A stretch of DNA of 64,000 nt from Burkholderia multivorans ATCC BAA-247 (lineage in GTDB: Bacteria > Pseudomonadota > Gammaproteobacteria > Burkholderiales > Burkholderiaceae). This document shows positions 8,621 to 17,731 of the stretch, in pieces (the stretch's first letter is position 1; each line of letters opens with the position of its first letter). The notes beneath the pieces are model-generated. The model had not been told where the DNA came from. It did not search any database and saw only the letters and a program-made list of their open reading frames with translations. The DNA lies in assembly GCF_000959525.1 (NCBI RefSeq), contig NZ_CP009831.1, positions 1,178,001-1,242,000 of the forward strand. Reading direction: 5' to 3'. Position numbers and translations under genes: made by a program.

Positions 8621-10012
8621 ATGAATATGCCAATAACGCGCGATAAGAACGCCGGCGGGGAGAGAGACGCGGGGCAGCGCCCGCTGATCTACTGGACGCA
8701 AGCGCCATCCGTCATGCTGCGCAAGGAACTGGCGCGCCGCGACTGGAAGGTCTCGATCGTCACGCATGCGAACGAGCTGCGCGACACCGCCGGCGAGATC
8801 ACCTGCGGCATCCTCGATCTCAGCGGCGGCCACGCCGACGCGATCGGCAGCATCGCATCGACCTGTGCCTCGATGCGCGACGTCGTGTGGGTCGCGCTCG
8901 TCGACGCCGGGCAGACGGCCTCGCCGAACGTTCGTGCGTTATTGCGCGATTATTGTTTCGACTACGTCACGCTGCCGGCCTCGCATCAGCGCATCGCCGA
9001 TACGGTCGGCCACGCGTACGGCATGGAATGCCTGTTCGCGCGCGATCGCGAACGGCTCGAATCCGACGAGCACGGCATCGTCGGCACCTGCAGCGCGATG
9101 CTGCGGCTGTTCGATACCGTGCGGCGTTTCGCGCGCACCGACGCGCCCGTGTTCGTGTTCGGTGAAACGGGAACGGGCAAGGAGCTGACGGCCGTCGCGA
9201 TTCACCGTCATTCGGAACGCCGCAACGGGCCGTTCGTCGCGGTCAACTGCGGCGCGATTCCGCCGCATCTGCTGCAGTCGGAACTGTTCGGCTACGAGCG
9301 CGGTGCGTTTACCGGCGCGAACGCGCGCAAGATCGGCTATGTCGAGGCCGCGAACGGCGGCACGCTGCTGCTCGACGAAATCGGCGATCTGCCGCACGAG
9401 AGTCAGGCGAGCCTGCTGCGATTCCTGCAGGAGCGCGCGATTCACCGGCTCGGCGGTAGCGATCCGGTGCCGGTCGACGTGCGGATCGTGTCGGCGACGC
9501 ACGTCGATCTGCGCGACGCGATGGAAGAAGGGCGCTTCCGCGCTGACTTGTTCCATCGGCTCTGCGTGATGCGGATCGACCAGCCGCCGCTGCGGGCGCG
9601 TGGCAAGGACATCGAACTGCTCGCGCATCACATGCTCGAACGTTTCCGCGGCGACGCGCGTCATCGCGTGCGCGGCTTCTCGACCGATGCCATCACGGCG
9701 CTGTACAAGCACGACTGGCCCGGCAACGTTCGCGAGCTGATCAATCGCGTGCGTCGCGCGGTCGTGATGACCGAAGGGCGCCTGATCACCGCGCGCGATC
9801 TCGAGCTCGAATACTGTCTCGATGCCGCATCGCCGTCGGTCGCCGACATGCGCAAGTCGATCGAGCGCGAGGCGATCGAAACCGCGCTGCTGCGCACGCG
9901 CGGCCGCGTCGCGGCTTCCGCGCGCGAACTCGGCGTGTCTCGCGCGACGCTGTATCGGTGGATGGAAGCCTACGGTATCGAGCGGCCGCGCGGTACCGGA
10001 TCGTCCGACTGA
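8621..10012 (+). CDS. berB: Sigma-54 activator with degenerate receiver, BerB/VpsR-like
   Basis: A 463-residue enhancer-binding protein. Residues about 21-125 form a degenerate receiver: Asp66 in ILDLSG is kept, but the acidic pair of strand 1 is absent (LIYWTQA) and strand 5 has LPAS instead of KP, so phospho-relay is doubtful. The AAA+ domain has Walker A GETGTGKE (181-188), the sigma-54 contact loop GAFTGA (228-233) and Walker B LLLDEIGD. The C-terminus (about 425-455) is a Fis-type helix-turn-helix. VpsR and BerB are c-di-GMP-responsive proteins of this design; BerB is reported to drive RpoN-dependent berA transcription and so exopolysaccharide. The symbol rests on architecture and gene order, including the sigma-54 promoter at 17732. 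Confidence 0.75.
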   Translation: MNMPITRDKNAGGERDAGQRPLIYWTQAPSVMLRKELARRDWKVSIVTHANELRDTAGEITCGILDLSGGHADAIGSIASTCASMRDVVWVALVDAGQTASPNVRALLRDYCFDYVTLPASHQRIADTVGHAYGMECLFARDRERLESDEHGIVGTCSAMLRLFDTVRRFARTDAPVFVFGETGTGKELTAVAIHRHSERRNGPFVAVNCGAIPPHLLQSELFGYERGAFTGANARKIGYVEAANGGTLLLDEIGDLPHESQASLLRFLQERAIHRLGGSDPVPVDVRIVSATHVDLRDAMEEGRFRADLFHRLCVMRIDQPPLRARGKDIELLAHHMLERFRGDARHRVRGFSTDAITALYKHDWPGNVRELINRVRRAVVMTEGRLITARDLELEYCLDAASPSVADMRKSIEREAIETALLRTRGRVAASARELGVSRATLYRWMEAYGIERPRGTGSSD

Positions 10013-10026
10013 CCGACCGCCTTCGC

Positions 10027-10044
10027 CCGCGGCTTGCGCCGCGG
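10027..10044. terminator. Hairpin after berB
   Basis: CCGCGGC (10027-10033) and GCCGCGG (10038-10044) form a 7-bp stem with a TTGC loop, 14 bases after the berB stop and between convergent genes. There is no clear T-run, so termination strength is uncertain. Confidence 0.35.
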
Positions 10045-10125
10045 ACCTTCATCGAACCGATTCGATATGCGCGGCGCAGCGGTGCACCGGTATGCCGGTA
10101 TGCCGCTGCGCACGCTGCGCGTGCG

Positions 10126-12603
10126 TCAGCCGGCCTGCGTCGCGCGCACGGTGCGCGCGGCATTCATCGCACGGATCTCGACGACCGGCGCCGTATCGGC
10201 CGCCGCGCGTGCCGGATCGCCCTCGAGCGGCACGAGCGCGACGCGCGCGGGTGTGTCGGGCGCGAGATGGAACCAGTCGTCGCGCGGCACGAAGCCGGGC
10301 GCGTCGATCTGCACGTGGCGCGCGACGTGGCGCGTGTCGATGTCGACATGCCAGACGTCCCCGGTGCGCGACACGCAGGCCTCGAGGCCGAGCTCGCGAC
10401 GCGCGAACACGACCGGATGCGTGCGCGACGGGAAGTAGAACGCTTGCGACAGCAGGGTGCCGTCGTCCGCGCGCAGCGTCGCGACCGCGGTGTCGTGCTC
10501 GCACGGGCCGAAGCGGTACGCGTAAGTCCAGTCGAAAAACCGGCCGAGCAATTCGGCCGAGCCGAACCGCAGCGTATCGTGCGCGGCGATGCGCACCGGG
10601 CAGCCGGCACGCGCGACCGGCGTGCGGCCGTCGCGCAGCGCGACCAGCTCGACGGTCCCGGACAGCGGCGCCGGGCGCTCGTTGAGCACGTGCACGTCCA
10701 GGCCGTTCAGCCCTTCGTCGACGAGCAGCACCTGCACCGGCTGCAGCACCTGGCGCAACGCATACCATGCCGATTTCGGCCGATGCGAGGCGTCGATCAC
10801 GCCCCAGCCGGCGCCCGGCATCACGTCCTGAAACTGCCAGACGAGCGCGCCGGCGCAGCGCGACCCGTTGCGGCGCCATTCGGAATAGGTGTCGCGCATC
10901 ACGTCGGCGATCACCGCGCGCGACAGCTCGAAGTAGCGTGCCGGATCCTCGCGCCGCAGGCGATCGGGCGTCACGTCGTACAGCGTGCGCAAATAGTGGT
11001 CACGCACATCGTCGAAATCCCACGACGTGCCGGGGTCGCGCGGCACCGCCGCCTTCCAGCGCGGCTCGTGCACGCCCGGCCAGCCGAGCTCGTCGAGCAT
11101 CGCGTTGGACGGCACGTTCGCGAACGCGAGACATTCGCTCGCGAAGCGCACGTCGGCCCGGCGCGCGTCCTCGAGCGGACGCAGATACGCGCCGACGCCG
11201 TAGTAGTGCGACACGCGCTCGCGCGGCACGAACGGCAGCACGCCGCCGTCGGGCGAGTCGGAGACGTACACGACGTCCGGCCGCCGCGCGGCCGCGTGGG
11301 CGGCCAGCCGCTCGGCCGTCAGCTCGAGAAAGCGCTGTTTCGTGCCGAGCCCCGACATCGCGGCCTGCTGCGCGATCTCGCTGCCGCCGCACAGCACCGC
11401 GAGCGACGGGGACGCACGATGACGCAGCAGGAACTGATCGGCTTCGCGATCGACGACCTCGGCGAACGCCGGATCGTCGAGCGCATAGTCGAAGTTTGCA
11501 AACATGAAGTCCTGCCAGACGAGCAGCCCGAGCCGGTCGCACCATGCATGGAACGCATCGGCTTCGTAGGTCATCGTGCCGCCGACGCGAATCATGTTGA
11601 AGCCGGCGTCGCGCGCATAGCCGAGCAGACGCCGGTAGGTCGCGTCGTCCGCATGCAAGGCGAGCGGCGCGGCGCTGCTCCAGCACGCGCCGCGCGCAAA
11701 CACCGGCACGCCGTTGACGCGCAGCGCAAAGCCCTTGCCGTCCGCGCCGGCGTCGGCTTCGATCGTACGAAAACCGGTCGTGCCGAGCGGGCGGCGTTCG
11801 CCGCCGAGATGCAGCTCGACGTCGTACAGCGCGGGTTCGCCGTGCGTATGCGGCCACCAGCGCCTGACGTTCGGTATGGCGACGCTCCCGCGTACGCGGT
11901 CGGGCGCGACGCGTTCGAGCGTCGCGACGTGCTCGCCGCACGCGAGCCGCACGGCATCGTCGTCGGGCAGCGGCGATGCGAAACCGAGCTCCGCGTCGAG
12001 CCAGCCGGTGTCGCCGTCGACGCGTGCCTGCAGGTCGCGATGCACGATCACCGGGCCGAGCGTCGGATCGAGCACGTCGACCGGCCGCCACGGGCCGGTC
12101 GGCACGTAGGGCGGAAACCAGCCGGGCATGTGCCCGAGCAGCGACGTGCGCACCGCGCGCAGGCCGGCCGGTTCGGCGAGCCGCGTGCGCCAGCGTGCGC
12201 GCCGCGCCGCGCGTACCTCGCGCAGATGCGGCGCCAGCGCGCGGAAGCGGACGAAGAGCCGGTGCGCGCCGTCGAGCGAGACGGGAACATCGTGCGAGAC
12301 GAACATGCTGTACGACTGCAGGATCGGCGTGTCGTCGAGCCATACGTCGGCGAGCGTCGCGAGGCCGTGAAAGCGCAGCACGCGCGGCCCGTGACCGTGC
12401 AGTTCCGTCCGGTACCAGTGATCGCGCTCGGCGAGCGACGCGATCTCGTCGGTACGGCCCGCCAGCGCGAGCGCCTGCGCGACCGTACCGGGCACCGGTG
12501 CGTCGATCCAGCCTCGTTCGGCCGGCAGTTCGCGCGGTTCGTCCGCGGCGCCCGCGTCGGTCGTCAGCATCGACCACGCGGGCGCGGCGCCGGACCGCGT
12601 CAT
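10126..12603 (-). CDS. GH2-type glycosidase, beta-mannosidase-like
   Basis: An 825-residue protein with the GH2 beta-mannosidase order: N-terminal jelly-roll sugar-binding domain (about 1-180), an immunoglobulin-like domain, a TIM barrel (about 290-560, with NMIRVGGTMTYE and LLVWQDFMFAN) and C-terminal beta domains. The acid/base Glu409 is present in CGGSE, where family members usually have Asn before Glu, and Glu490 in ASEC fits the nucleophile. No signal peptide is visible, so it is probably cytosolic. It is the last gene of the carrier-protein operon, overlapping the DUF1839 stop by ATGA. It may trim or remodel a mannose-containing glycan; substrate unproven. Confidence 0.75.
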   Translation of the reverse strand: MTRSGAAPAWSMLTTDAGAADEPRELPAERGWIDAPVPGTVAQALALAGRTDEIASLAERDHWYRTELHGHGPRVLRFHGLATLADVWLDDTPILQSYSMFVSHDVPVSLDGAHRLFVRFRALAPHLREVRAARRARWRTRLAEPAGLRAVRTSLLGHMPGWFPPYVPTGPWRPVDVLDPTLGPVIVHRDLQARVDGDTGWLDAELGFASPLPDDDAVRLACGEHVATLERVAPDRVRGSVAIPNVRRWWPHTHGEPALYDVELHLGGERRPLGTTGFRTIEADAGADGKGFALRVNGVPVFARGACWSSAAPLALHADDATYRRLLGYARDAGFNMIRVGGTMTYEADAFHAWCDRLGLLVWQDFMFANFDYALDDPAFAEVVDREADQFLLRHRASPSLAVLCGGSEIAQQAAMSGLGTKQRFLELTAERLAAHAAARRPDVVYVSDSPDGGVLPFVPRERVSHYYGVGAYLRPLEDARRADVRFASECLAFANVPSNAMLDELGWPGVHEPRWKAAVPRDPGTSWDFDDVRDHYLRTLYDVTPDRLRREDPARYFELSRAVIADVMRDTYSEWRRNGSRCAGALVWQFQDVMPGAGWGVIDASHRPKSAWYALRQVLQPVQVLLVDEGLNGLDVHVLNERPAPLSGTVELVALRDGRTPVARAGCPVRIAAHDTLRFGSAELLGRFFDWTYAYRFGPCEHDTAVATLRADDGTLLSQAFYFPSRTHPVVFARRELGLEACVSRTGDVWHVDIDTRHVARHVQIDAPGFVPRDDWFHLAPDTPARVALVPLEGDPARAAADTAPVVEIRAMNAARTVRATQAG

Positions 12604-13655
12604 CGGCCGAGCGGCATCGCCGCCGCGTCGTGGCGTATCGGTGCGCGATGCAGCAGCGGCGGCGCGATCTGCCGCGCGCACGCGATCAGATCGTGATACG
12701 CGGCTTCGATCGCGTCGAGCGTCGCGTCGCCGCGCTCTTCCTTGCCGCGCGAACAGGCGCGCGCGAGCCGGAACTCGAGCACCATCGCTTCGGACGCGAT
12801 GCGCTCGCAGGCACTGCGGATGTCGGCGAACGGACCGATGCAGCCGTTCGCCTGCAGCCAGCGCGCGTAATGACCGAACAGCTCGAAGTTCGCGCCGAGC
12901 TGCCGGACCGAGTTGAACGAATACGCGTGAAAGCGTTCGATCGGCGCGTCGGCGAGACGCTTCGCTTCGTCGCGCAGCTGATACCGGAACGCCGCGATCG
13001 GATCGACGACCGGCAGCCGCCGCAGATGGCGCTGCAGCAGCGCGAGCGACGCTTCGCACAGCGCGCGTTCGTCGAGCGGGGGGAAGCGCCGCTTCGCACA
13101 CTCGACGTACGGCGGCAGCGTCATCGGCGATGCGTCGCCGACGAGCCCGTCGTAATCGTCGCCCTCGGCCACGTAATAGCCGCTGTTGTGGAAGTAGCCG
13201 AGCTGGCGGCGCTCGCGGTCGATCGCATCGATGCCGATCGTCGTCTTCGTGTGCTGCGCGCGATAGCTGATGCCGCGCGTATCGGGCAGGAACCACGCGT
13301 CGACTTCGACGATCATCAGATGGCCGCGCGCGACCTGCGTCTCGATGTGGCGGTCGAGCGGCTCGTAGATCGAATGCTCCTGCACGACGATGCCGTACAG
13401 CCGTTCGAGTTCGTCGAGCGGAAACTTGAAGAACGTGAACTGATCGCCCTCGAAATCGAGCGCGATCGTAAACGGCAGCGCCGCATACGGGTTCAAGCCC
13501 CACCACCGGAGCACCTCGAGCCACATGTCGACGTAGCAGTTGGTCTGCTTCCAGACCATCTCCTGGCCATGCAGCGGATGCGGCAGATAGTGGCGCGCGC
13601 GGTGGCGCACCGCGTCGAACGACGCATCCTCGCCGTCGCGGGACACGAATGTCAT
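12600..13655 (-). CDS. DUF1839 family protein
   Basis: A 351-residue protein that I recognise as DUF1839 from its start, with HYLPHPLHGQEMVWKQTNCY and then YVDMWLEVLRWWGLNP, an N-terminal region rich in Trp and aromatic residues. It has no signal peptide or transmembrane helix. The family has no established activity; a cysteine (NCY) and several His/Asp residues near the N-terminus are candidate functional residues. The start overlaps the ligase stop by ATGA, and its own stop overlaps the glycosidase start the same way. From memory, DUF1839 genes often accompany amino acid:carrier-protein ligases, so it may act on the aminoacyl-carrier protein or accept its cargo. Confidence 0.8.
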   Translation of the reverse strand: MTFVSRDGEDASFDAVRHRARHYLPHPLHGQEMVWKQTNCYVDMWLEVLRWWGLNPYAALPFTIALDFEGDQFTFFKFPLDELERLYGIVVQEHSIYEPLDRHIETQVARGHLMIVEVDAWFLPDTRGISYRAQHTKTTIGIDAIDRERRQLGYFHNSGYYVAEGDDYDGLVGDASPMTLPPYVECAKRRFPPLDERALCEASLALLQRHLRRLPVVDPIAAFRYQLRDEAKRLADAPIERFHAYSFNSVRQLGANFELFGHYARWLQANGCIGPFADIRSACERIASEAMVLEFRLARACSRGKEERGDATLDAIEAAYHDLIACARQIAPPLLHRAPIRHDAAAMPLGR

Positions 13656-14629
13656 GGCGTTCCCCACAGTACGTTGCGCACGTCGGCCGGCCATGCTTCG
13701 ATGTCGAAGCCGTGGTGGCGGAACAGCGCGAGCGTCAGGCGTTCGAGCCCGAAGCCGACGCAGCCGGTGTGCGCGACGTCGTCGGTCGCGGTGCGGATGT
13801 TCCACAGCAGGCCGAAGTGGTCCATGTGGTAGTTGAAGCTCAGGCAGGCGGTCTGCCGGCCGTCGTGTTCGATCGGGATCAGCAGCTCGAACTTGAGGTT
13901 CTGCTCGCGCTGGCTGTCGGCGACGATCTTGCCGCCGCGTCCGAAGAACGGATCGTTCGCGAGATCGATCCCGTTCGGCAGGCCCAGCGAGTCGATCATC
14001 TGCGTGCCGCGTTCGATCCACGTCTGGCGGAACGCGAGAATCTGCTCGGGCGTGCCGATCCGCACGTACTCGCGCATCCGGAACAGCTGCATGCGCGTCG
14101 GATCGAGCGACGGCTCGTGACGGAAGCAGTACGAGAACACGTCGAAGATCCGGCCGTCCGGCGGCAGCGCACCTGCACGCGCGACGACCGGGTAAATCGG
14201 GTAGCACGCGGCCGGCGTCATCACGACGTAGGTCGGCTTCTGGTTCTCGGTCCAGTCCTCGCCGCGCTCGAGGCATTGCAGCAGCCGCTGATGCTGGTGT
14301 TCGTTGCCGCCGAACGAATGCACGCTGCCCGCGAGCTGCGGAAAGCTCTTCATGTATTCGCTGCGCTCGAACTCGAGGCGGCTCATCGCGGGCGGGAAGC
14401 GCAGCACTTCCGCATGCTGGTCCGCGCCGAGGCGCGAGACGTACGCGTCGAGCGCTTCGACGACGCGCTCGAACGCTTCGCTGCGGCCGAACAGGCCCTG
14501 GATGCCGGTCGAGACCAGCAGGCCGGCATCGATCATTTCGTCGCGCAGCGGGTTCACGCCCGCGCGGTCGAGCGGCGCATCCGCGGGAACGGACGGGGCG
14601 GCGGGGGCTACGGAGAGGCGATCGTTCAC
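13652..14629 (-). CDS. Amino acid:[carrier protein] ligase (class II aaRS-like)
   Basis: A 325-residue homologue of the catalytic core of seryl-tRNA synthetase, without a tRNA-binding arm. It contains a probable zinc ligand in PAACYPIYP, a motif 2-like segment FRHEPSLDPTRMQLFRMREY and motif 3 GCVGFGLERLTLALFR. Proteins of this family (described in Bradyrhizobium and Agrobacterium) adenylate a small amino acid and load it onto the phosphopantetheine arm of a dedicated carrier protein rather than onto tRNA. The start is GTG at 14629, overlapping the preceding stop as GTGA. The carrier protein is two genes upstream in the same operon. The amino acid (glycine or alanine in known members) is not determined. 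Confidence 0.87.
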   Translation of the reverse strand: MNDRLSVAPAAPSVPADAPLDRAGVNPLRDEMIDAGLLVSTGIQGLFGRSEAFERVVEALDAYVSRLGADQHAEVLRFPPAMSRLEFERSEYMKSFPQLAGSVHSFGGNEHQHQRLLQCLERGEDWTENQKPTYVVMTPAACYPIYPVVARAGALPPDGRIFDVFSYCFRHEPSLDPTRMQLFRMREYVRIGTPEQILAFRQTWIERGTQMIDSLGLPNGIDLANDPFFGRGGKIVADSQREQNLKFELLIPIEHDGRQTACLSFNYHMDHFGLLWNIRTATDDVAHTGCVGFGLERLTLALFRHHGFDIEAWPADVRNVLWGTP

Positions 14630-15822
14630 GTGTGTTTCTCCAGCGTCGCGGGACGCAGCGCGAGCAGCAGGCTCGAAGTGTTGGTGGCGATGCGGTCGTT
14701 GTTGATCATCAGCGGCGCCGCATGCAGGTCTCGAATATGACGGCCGACGCTGAAGGGCGTGCCGTGCTTGTAGCCGGCCATCCCGCAGATCATCATCGCT
14801 TCGTGTGCGACCTGAAGCGCGGTCGTCGATACGTAGGTCTTCAGCGTGTTGATCTCGGCGGCCCATGCCATGCCGCCCGACCACGAGCGCGGCGCGCCGC
14901 TCTCGTACAGGCGCAGCACGTTGTCGACGCGCGCCTGCATTGCCTGCAGCAGCGCGAGCGATTCGGCGAGACGCCGCGACGCGGGCGACGAGGCGCCGTC
15001 GGTCTGACGCGCCTGCGCGCGGAAGAACTGGTGCGCGCGGTGGAACGCGTCGCCGGCGACGCCGATCCACACGGCGGCCCAGAGGATGTGCGACACGGGC
15101 ACCATCGTCTGTTCGGCGATCTGCGCGAACGGCACGGGCAGGCATTGCACGGTCGCGCCGTGCGCATCGAGCATGAAGCCGTTGCTGCAGGTGCCGCGCA
15201 TGCCGAGCGTGTCCCAGTCGCCGCGGCGCGCGAGCGTATAGCCGTCGCGCAGCAGCGTGACGAGCACCTGCTCCGACGCGGGCGCGTTGGCGTCGCGGCG
15301 TGCGGTGGCCAGAATGCCGTCCGCATATTCGCCGTACGAGATCGTCGGCGCGGCCTTGTGCAGCCGGAATTCGCCGCCGTCCGCTTCGAGCGCGCACTGG
15401 CTCGCGCGCAGGTTGCCGCCGACGCCGTCTTCCGACGTGGCCGACGCGAGCAGCCACTGATGGCGCACGAGCTGCTGCAGAAACAGCTTGTGCCAGCCGT
15501 GGTCGACCGCATGGTCGACGACGCACGCGACCTGGATCTGATGCATCGCGAAGACCATCGCCGACGATGCACATGCGCGACCGAGGATCGTACACGCCGA
15601 TGCGACCTCCGCGAGCGAGGCGCCGATACCGCCGAGCCGCGTCGGCACGAGCGCGCTCAGCAGGCGGCGCGAGCGCATCGCCTCGATCGCTTCGACGGGA
15701 CAGCGCGCATCGCGATCGACGGCGTCCGCGTGCTGCGCGGCGATGCGGGCGACGGCGTGCGCGGCTTCGTCGAGCCGGCCCGCGGTGTCGTCCGCTTCGA
15801 GTTCGGGAAGGATCGCGTTCAT
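14626..15822 (-). CDS. Acyl-CoA dehydrogenase homologue
   Basis: A 398-residue protein with the acyl-CoA dehydrogenase fold: an all-helical N-terminal domain, a central beta domain with a GDWDTLGMRGTCSNGF segment near residue 220, and a helical C-terminal domain. It should bind FAD. Position between a carrier protein and an aminoacyl:carrier-protein ligase suggests that its substrate is carrier-bound, perhaps an aminoacyl thioester, rather than free acyl-CoA; relatives in antibiotic pathways oxidise carrier-bound aminoacyl groups. Its start overlaps the carrier-protein stop by ATGA, and its stop overlaps the GTG start of the ligase. Confidence 0.82.
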   Translation of the reverse strand: MNAILPELEADDTAGRLDEAAHAVARIAAQHADAVDRDARCPVEAIEAMRSRRLLSALVPTRLGGIGASLAEVASACTILGRACASSAMVFAMHQIQVACVVDHAVDHGWHKLFLQQLVRHQWLLASATSEDGVGGNLRASQCALEADGGEFRLHKAAPTISYGEYADGILATARRDANAPASEQVLVTLLRDGYTLARRGDWDTLGMRGTCSNGFMLDAHGATVQCLPVPFAQIAEQTMVPVSHILWAAVWIGVAGDAFHRAHQFFRAQARQTDGASSPASRRLAESLALLQAMQARVDNVLRLYESGAPRSWSGGMAWAAEINTLKTYVSTTALQVAHEAMMICGMAGYKHGTPFSVGRHIRDLHAAPLMINNDRIATNTSSLLLALRPATLEKHT

Positions 15823-16070
15823 GCCGATTGCTCGGTGCGTTGGAGCGTACCGATCGCGTCGGCCAACGAGTCGATGCTGCGGAACAGATTGCGGTTCAGC
15901 ATCTCGTCGGGGATTTCGACGTTGAACTGTCGCTCGAGCGCGAGCATCAGCTGGATCGTGTCGAGCGACGACAGGCCCGCTTCGTAAAGATCGTCGGCGT
16001 CGCCGATCGAATCGATGGCGGCTTCGAGATGGGCGACTTGCTTGAGAACGGCTCTGATTTCGTTTTTCAC
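15819..16070 (-). CDS. Dedicated acyl/aminoacyl carrier protein
   Basis: An 83-residue phosphopantetheine carrier protein. The attachment site is in AGLSSLDT: Ser35 takes the cofactor, while the usual Asp before it is Ser34. A helix II region LMLALERQFNVEIPDE follows, as in carrier proteins. The start is set at the GTG at 16070, preceded by CGGAG with a 6-base gap; an upstream in-frame GTG would add 11 unconserved residues. It is the first gene of the five-gene unit. Bases 16071-16239 upstream should hold the operon promoter but show no recognised motif. The partner ligase two genes on should charge it with an amino acid. Confidence 0.87.
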   Translation of the reverse strand: MKNEIRAVLKQVAHLEAAIDSIGDADDLYEAGLSSLDTIQLMLALERQFNVEIPDEMLNRNLFRSIDSLADAIGTLQRTEQSA

Positions 16071-16239
16071 GTGCAACTCCGGCGTGCGTGGTGTCGTCCG
16101 CACGGGAAGAAGCGGCGCAGCGCGCTGACTCCCCCCCGGCAGTCCTGCGTCAGTAGACCATCCGGGGTCGCCGTGTTCTGTTCGCCAACCTACAGTCGGC
16201 AGGCCCGATGTGCGTTCGAGTACCGACGCATGACAACGG

Positions 16240-17028
16240 TCAAACGCGTGCCGCAGCCGGTACGCCGCTGTCGGCCGACAGGATCCGCTTCATCTCGTCG
16301 CGCACGATGGCGCGACAGCCGCACGACATCTTCTCGAGACCCTGCAGATCGGCGAGCACGATCGAGCTGCGGTATTGCCGGATCAGGCCGAGCTTCTGAA
16401 TCTCGCCGGCCGCATCGGTGACGGTCTCGCGGCGCACGCCGAGCATCTGCGCGAGCATGCTGTGCGTGACCTGAATCTCGATGCTGCGCGAGCGGTCATA
16501 GGCCAGCATGAACCATCTGCATAACTGATGTTTCAGCACGTGATGGCGGCTGCAGAACGTGATTTGCGACACCTGCGCCATCAGCAGGCGCACGCTGACG
16601 AACACCAGATGACGAATCACCGGCGATGCGTCGAACGCCGCGGCGAATGCCTGCCGGTCGAGCCGGTAGACGAAGCCGTCGCGGCAGGCGACCGCGCGGC
16701 ACGGCATCGTGCCGCTGCCGCCGATCACGTCGTCGCAGACGATGCTTTCGCTGCCGATCTCGGCGACCTCGAGCGTCATGCCGCCCGACGACACGTACTG
16801 CAGCGAGATCGCGGTCGTGACGGGCAGGTAGACGGCGGCCAGCCTGGCGCCGGGCTCGCACAGCACTTGCCCCGATTTCAGATGGACCAGTTGAAGCTGA
16901 GGAATCAGCGCTGCGCGTTCGTCGCGGTCGAGCGCGGCGAGAAACCGGTTTGCGTCGAAGCTGTGGGACAGTTCGATCATGCCGCTCGTGCGAGCGGCGC
17001 CATCACGGGCCAGATGGGTCACGGGCAT
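16240..17028 (-). CDS. Crp/Fnr family regulator
   Basis: A regulator with an N-terminal cyclic-nucleotide-binding-like beta roll (LVHLKSGQVLCEPGARLAAV to VYRLDR) and a C-terminal winged helix of the Crp type (THSMLAQMLGVRRETV as recognition region). It belongs to the same subgroup as the protein at 17920, which it resembles in the SRHHVLKHQLCRWFMLAYDR linker helix. The start is uncertain: ATG at 17028 (used) or 16980; 16980 has no good ribosome site and directly follows a GCCGCTCG-TG-CGAGCGGC palindrome. It reads away from the berA gene across an AT-rich region and towards the carrier-protein operon, so it may regulate that operon. Ligand unknown. Confidence 0.82.
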   Translation of the reverse strand: MPVTHLARDGAARTSGMIELSHSFDANRFLAALDRDERAALIPQLQLVHLKSGQVLCEPGARLAAVYLPVTTAISLQYVSSGGMTLEVAEIGSESIVCDDVIGGSGTMPCRAVACRDGFVYRLDRQAFAAAFDASPVIRHLVFVSVRLLMAQVSQITFCSRHHVLKHQLCRWFMLAYDRSRSIEIQVTHSMLAQMLGVRRETVTDAAGEIQKLGLIRQYRSSIVLADLQGLEKMSCGCRAIVRDEMKRILSADSGVPAAARV

Positions 17029-17452
17029 CCTCGATATAAGTGGGCGCACGACGTCGCGGCGGATCTCGCGCAAAGCACGTCGTGTTCGTTTAAATGGATA
17101 GGCGGATAGCGCACGAAGGCTAGCACGGCACTCAATTCCGCTAAACGCACATTACGTCATTTCACAAACTTTGACGATCCAAAAAGAATGAGAACGTTAT
17201 ATGAAATTCGATCTTGCCTTATTTAAGAATTAATCATCCGGAAATGGAATCGACCGATGTAAACGTATTCTCCTATCACCGGTTGCCAATCGCCAGACAT
17301 GAAGCATTGTGCCTCGAAAACAGAAAGACAACATCAAACACTATTTGACATTTAATTGGGGAAGGAGATCTTTCCCATTCGAATCAGGGGTTTGCGACGC
17401 ATTTGTGGGATGGCTAACAAAAGCCCTGATTAGAGCGCCGATTCAAAGATGA

Positions 17453-17469
17453 GACAGTTCGAAACTGTC
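17453..17469. promoter_or_regulatory. Palindrome, candidate enhancer for the sigma-54 activator
   Basis: GACAGTT-CGA-AACTGTC has perfect 7-base arms. It lies about 265 bases upstream of the sigma-54 promoter, a usual range for activator binding with DNA looping. The preceding ATGAGAC (17449-17455) recurs at 17649-17655, again followed by (A/G)GTT, suggesting two sites on the same helical face about 200 bases apart. Binding by the BerB candidate is inferred. Confidence 0.45.
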
Positions 17470-17731
17470 GCGCGGGACCGCGTGCGGACGCGCTGAGACA
17501 GCGGCCGACGTCGCGGAAACGATTGAAAAACAACTGTAAGTATTTGAACGACAAGCCCGGAGCGCCATTCTGCGCGGGCTTCCGCGGTGCCCGCCTATTG
17601 ATCAGTCGAATAGCCGCGAGTGTCTAGCGAATGCCCGAGTGTCCGGAAATGAGACGGTTTTCGATCGTTCCGGAGGCCTCCATTCGGGCGTTCTAAACGG
17701 TCGTCATTCATATATTAAGGACGGACGGCGA

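Noticed and set aside
16981-16998. Palindrome GCCGCTCG-TG-CGAGCGGC as an operator
   Set aside because: It falls inside or directly before the coding start of the Crp-type gene and is GC-rich; more likely a chance hairpin, though an effect on translation is possible.
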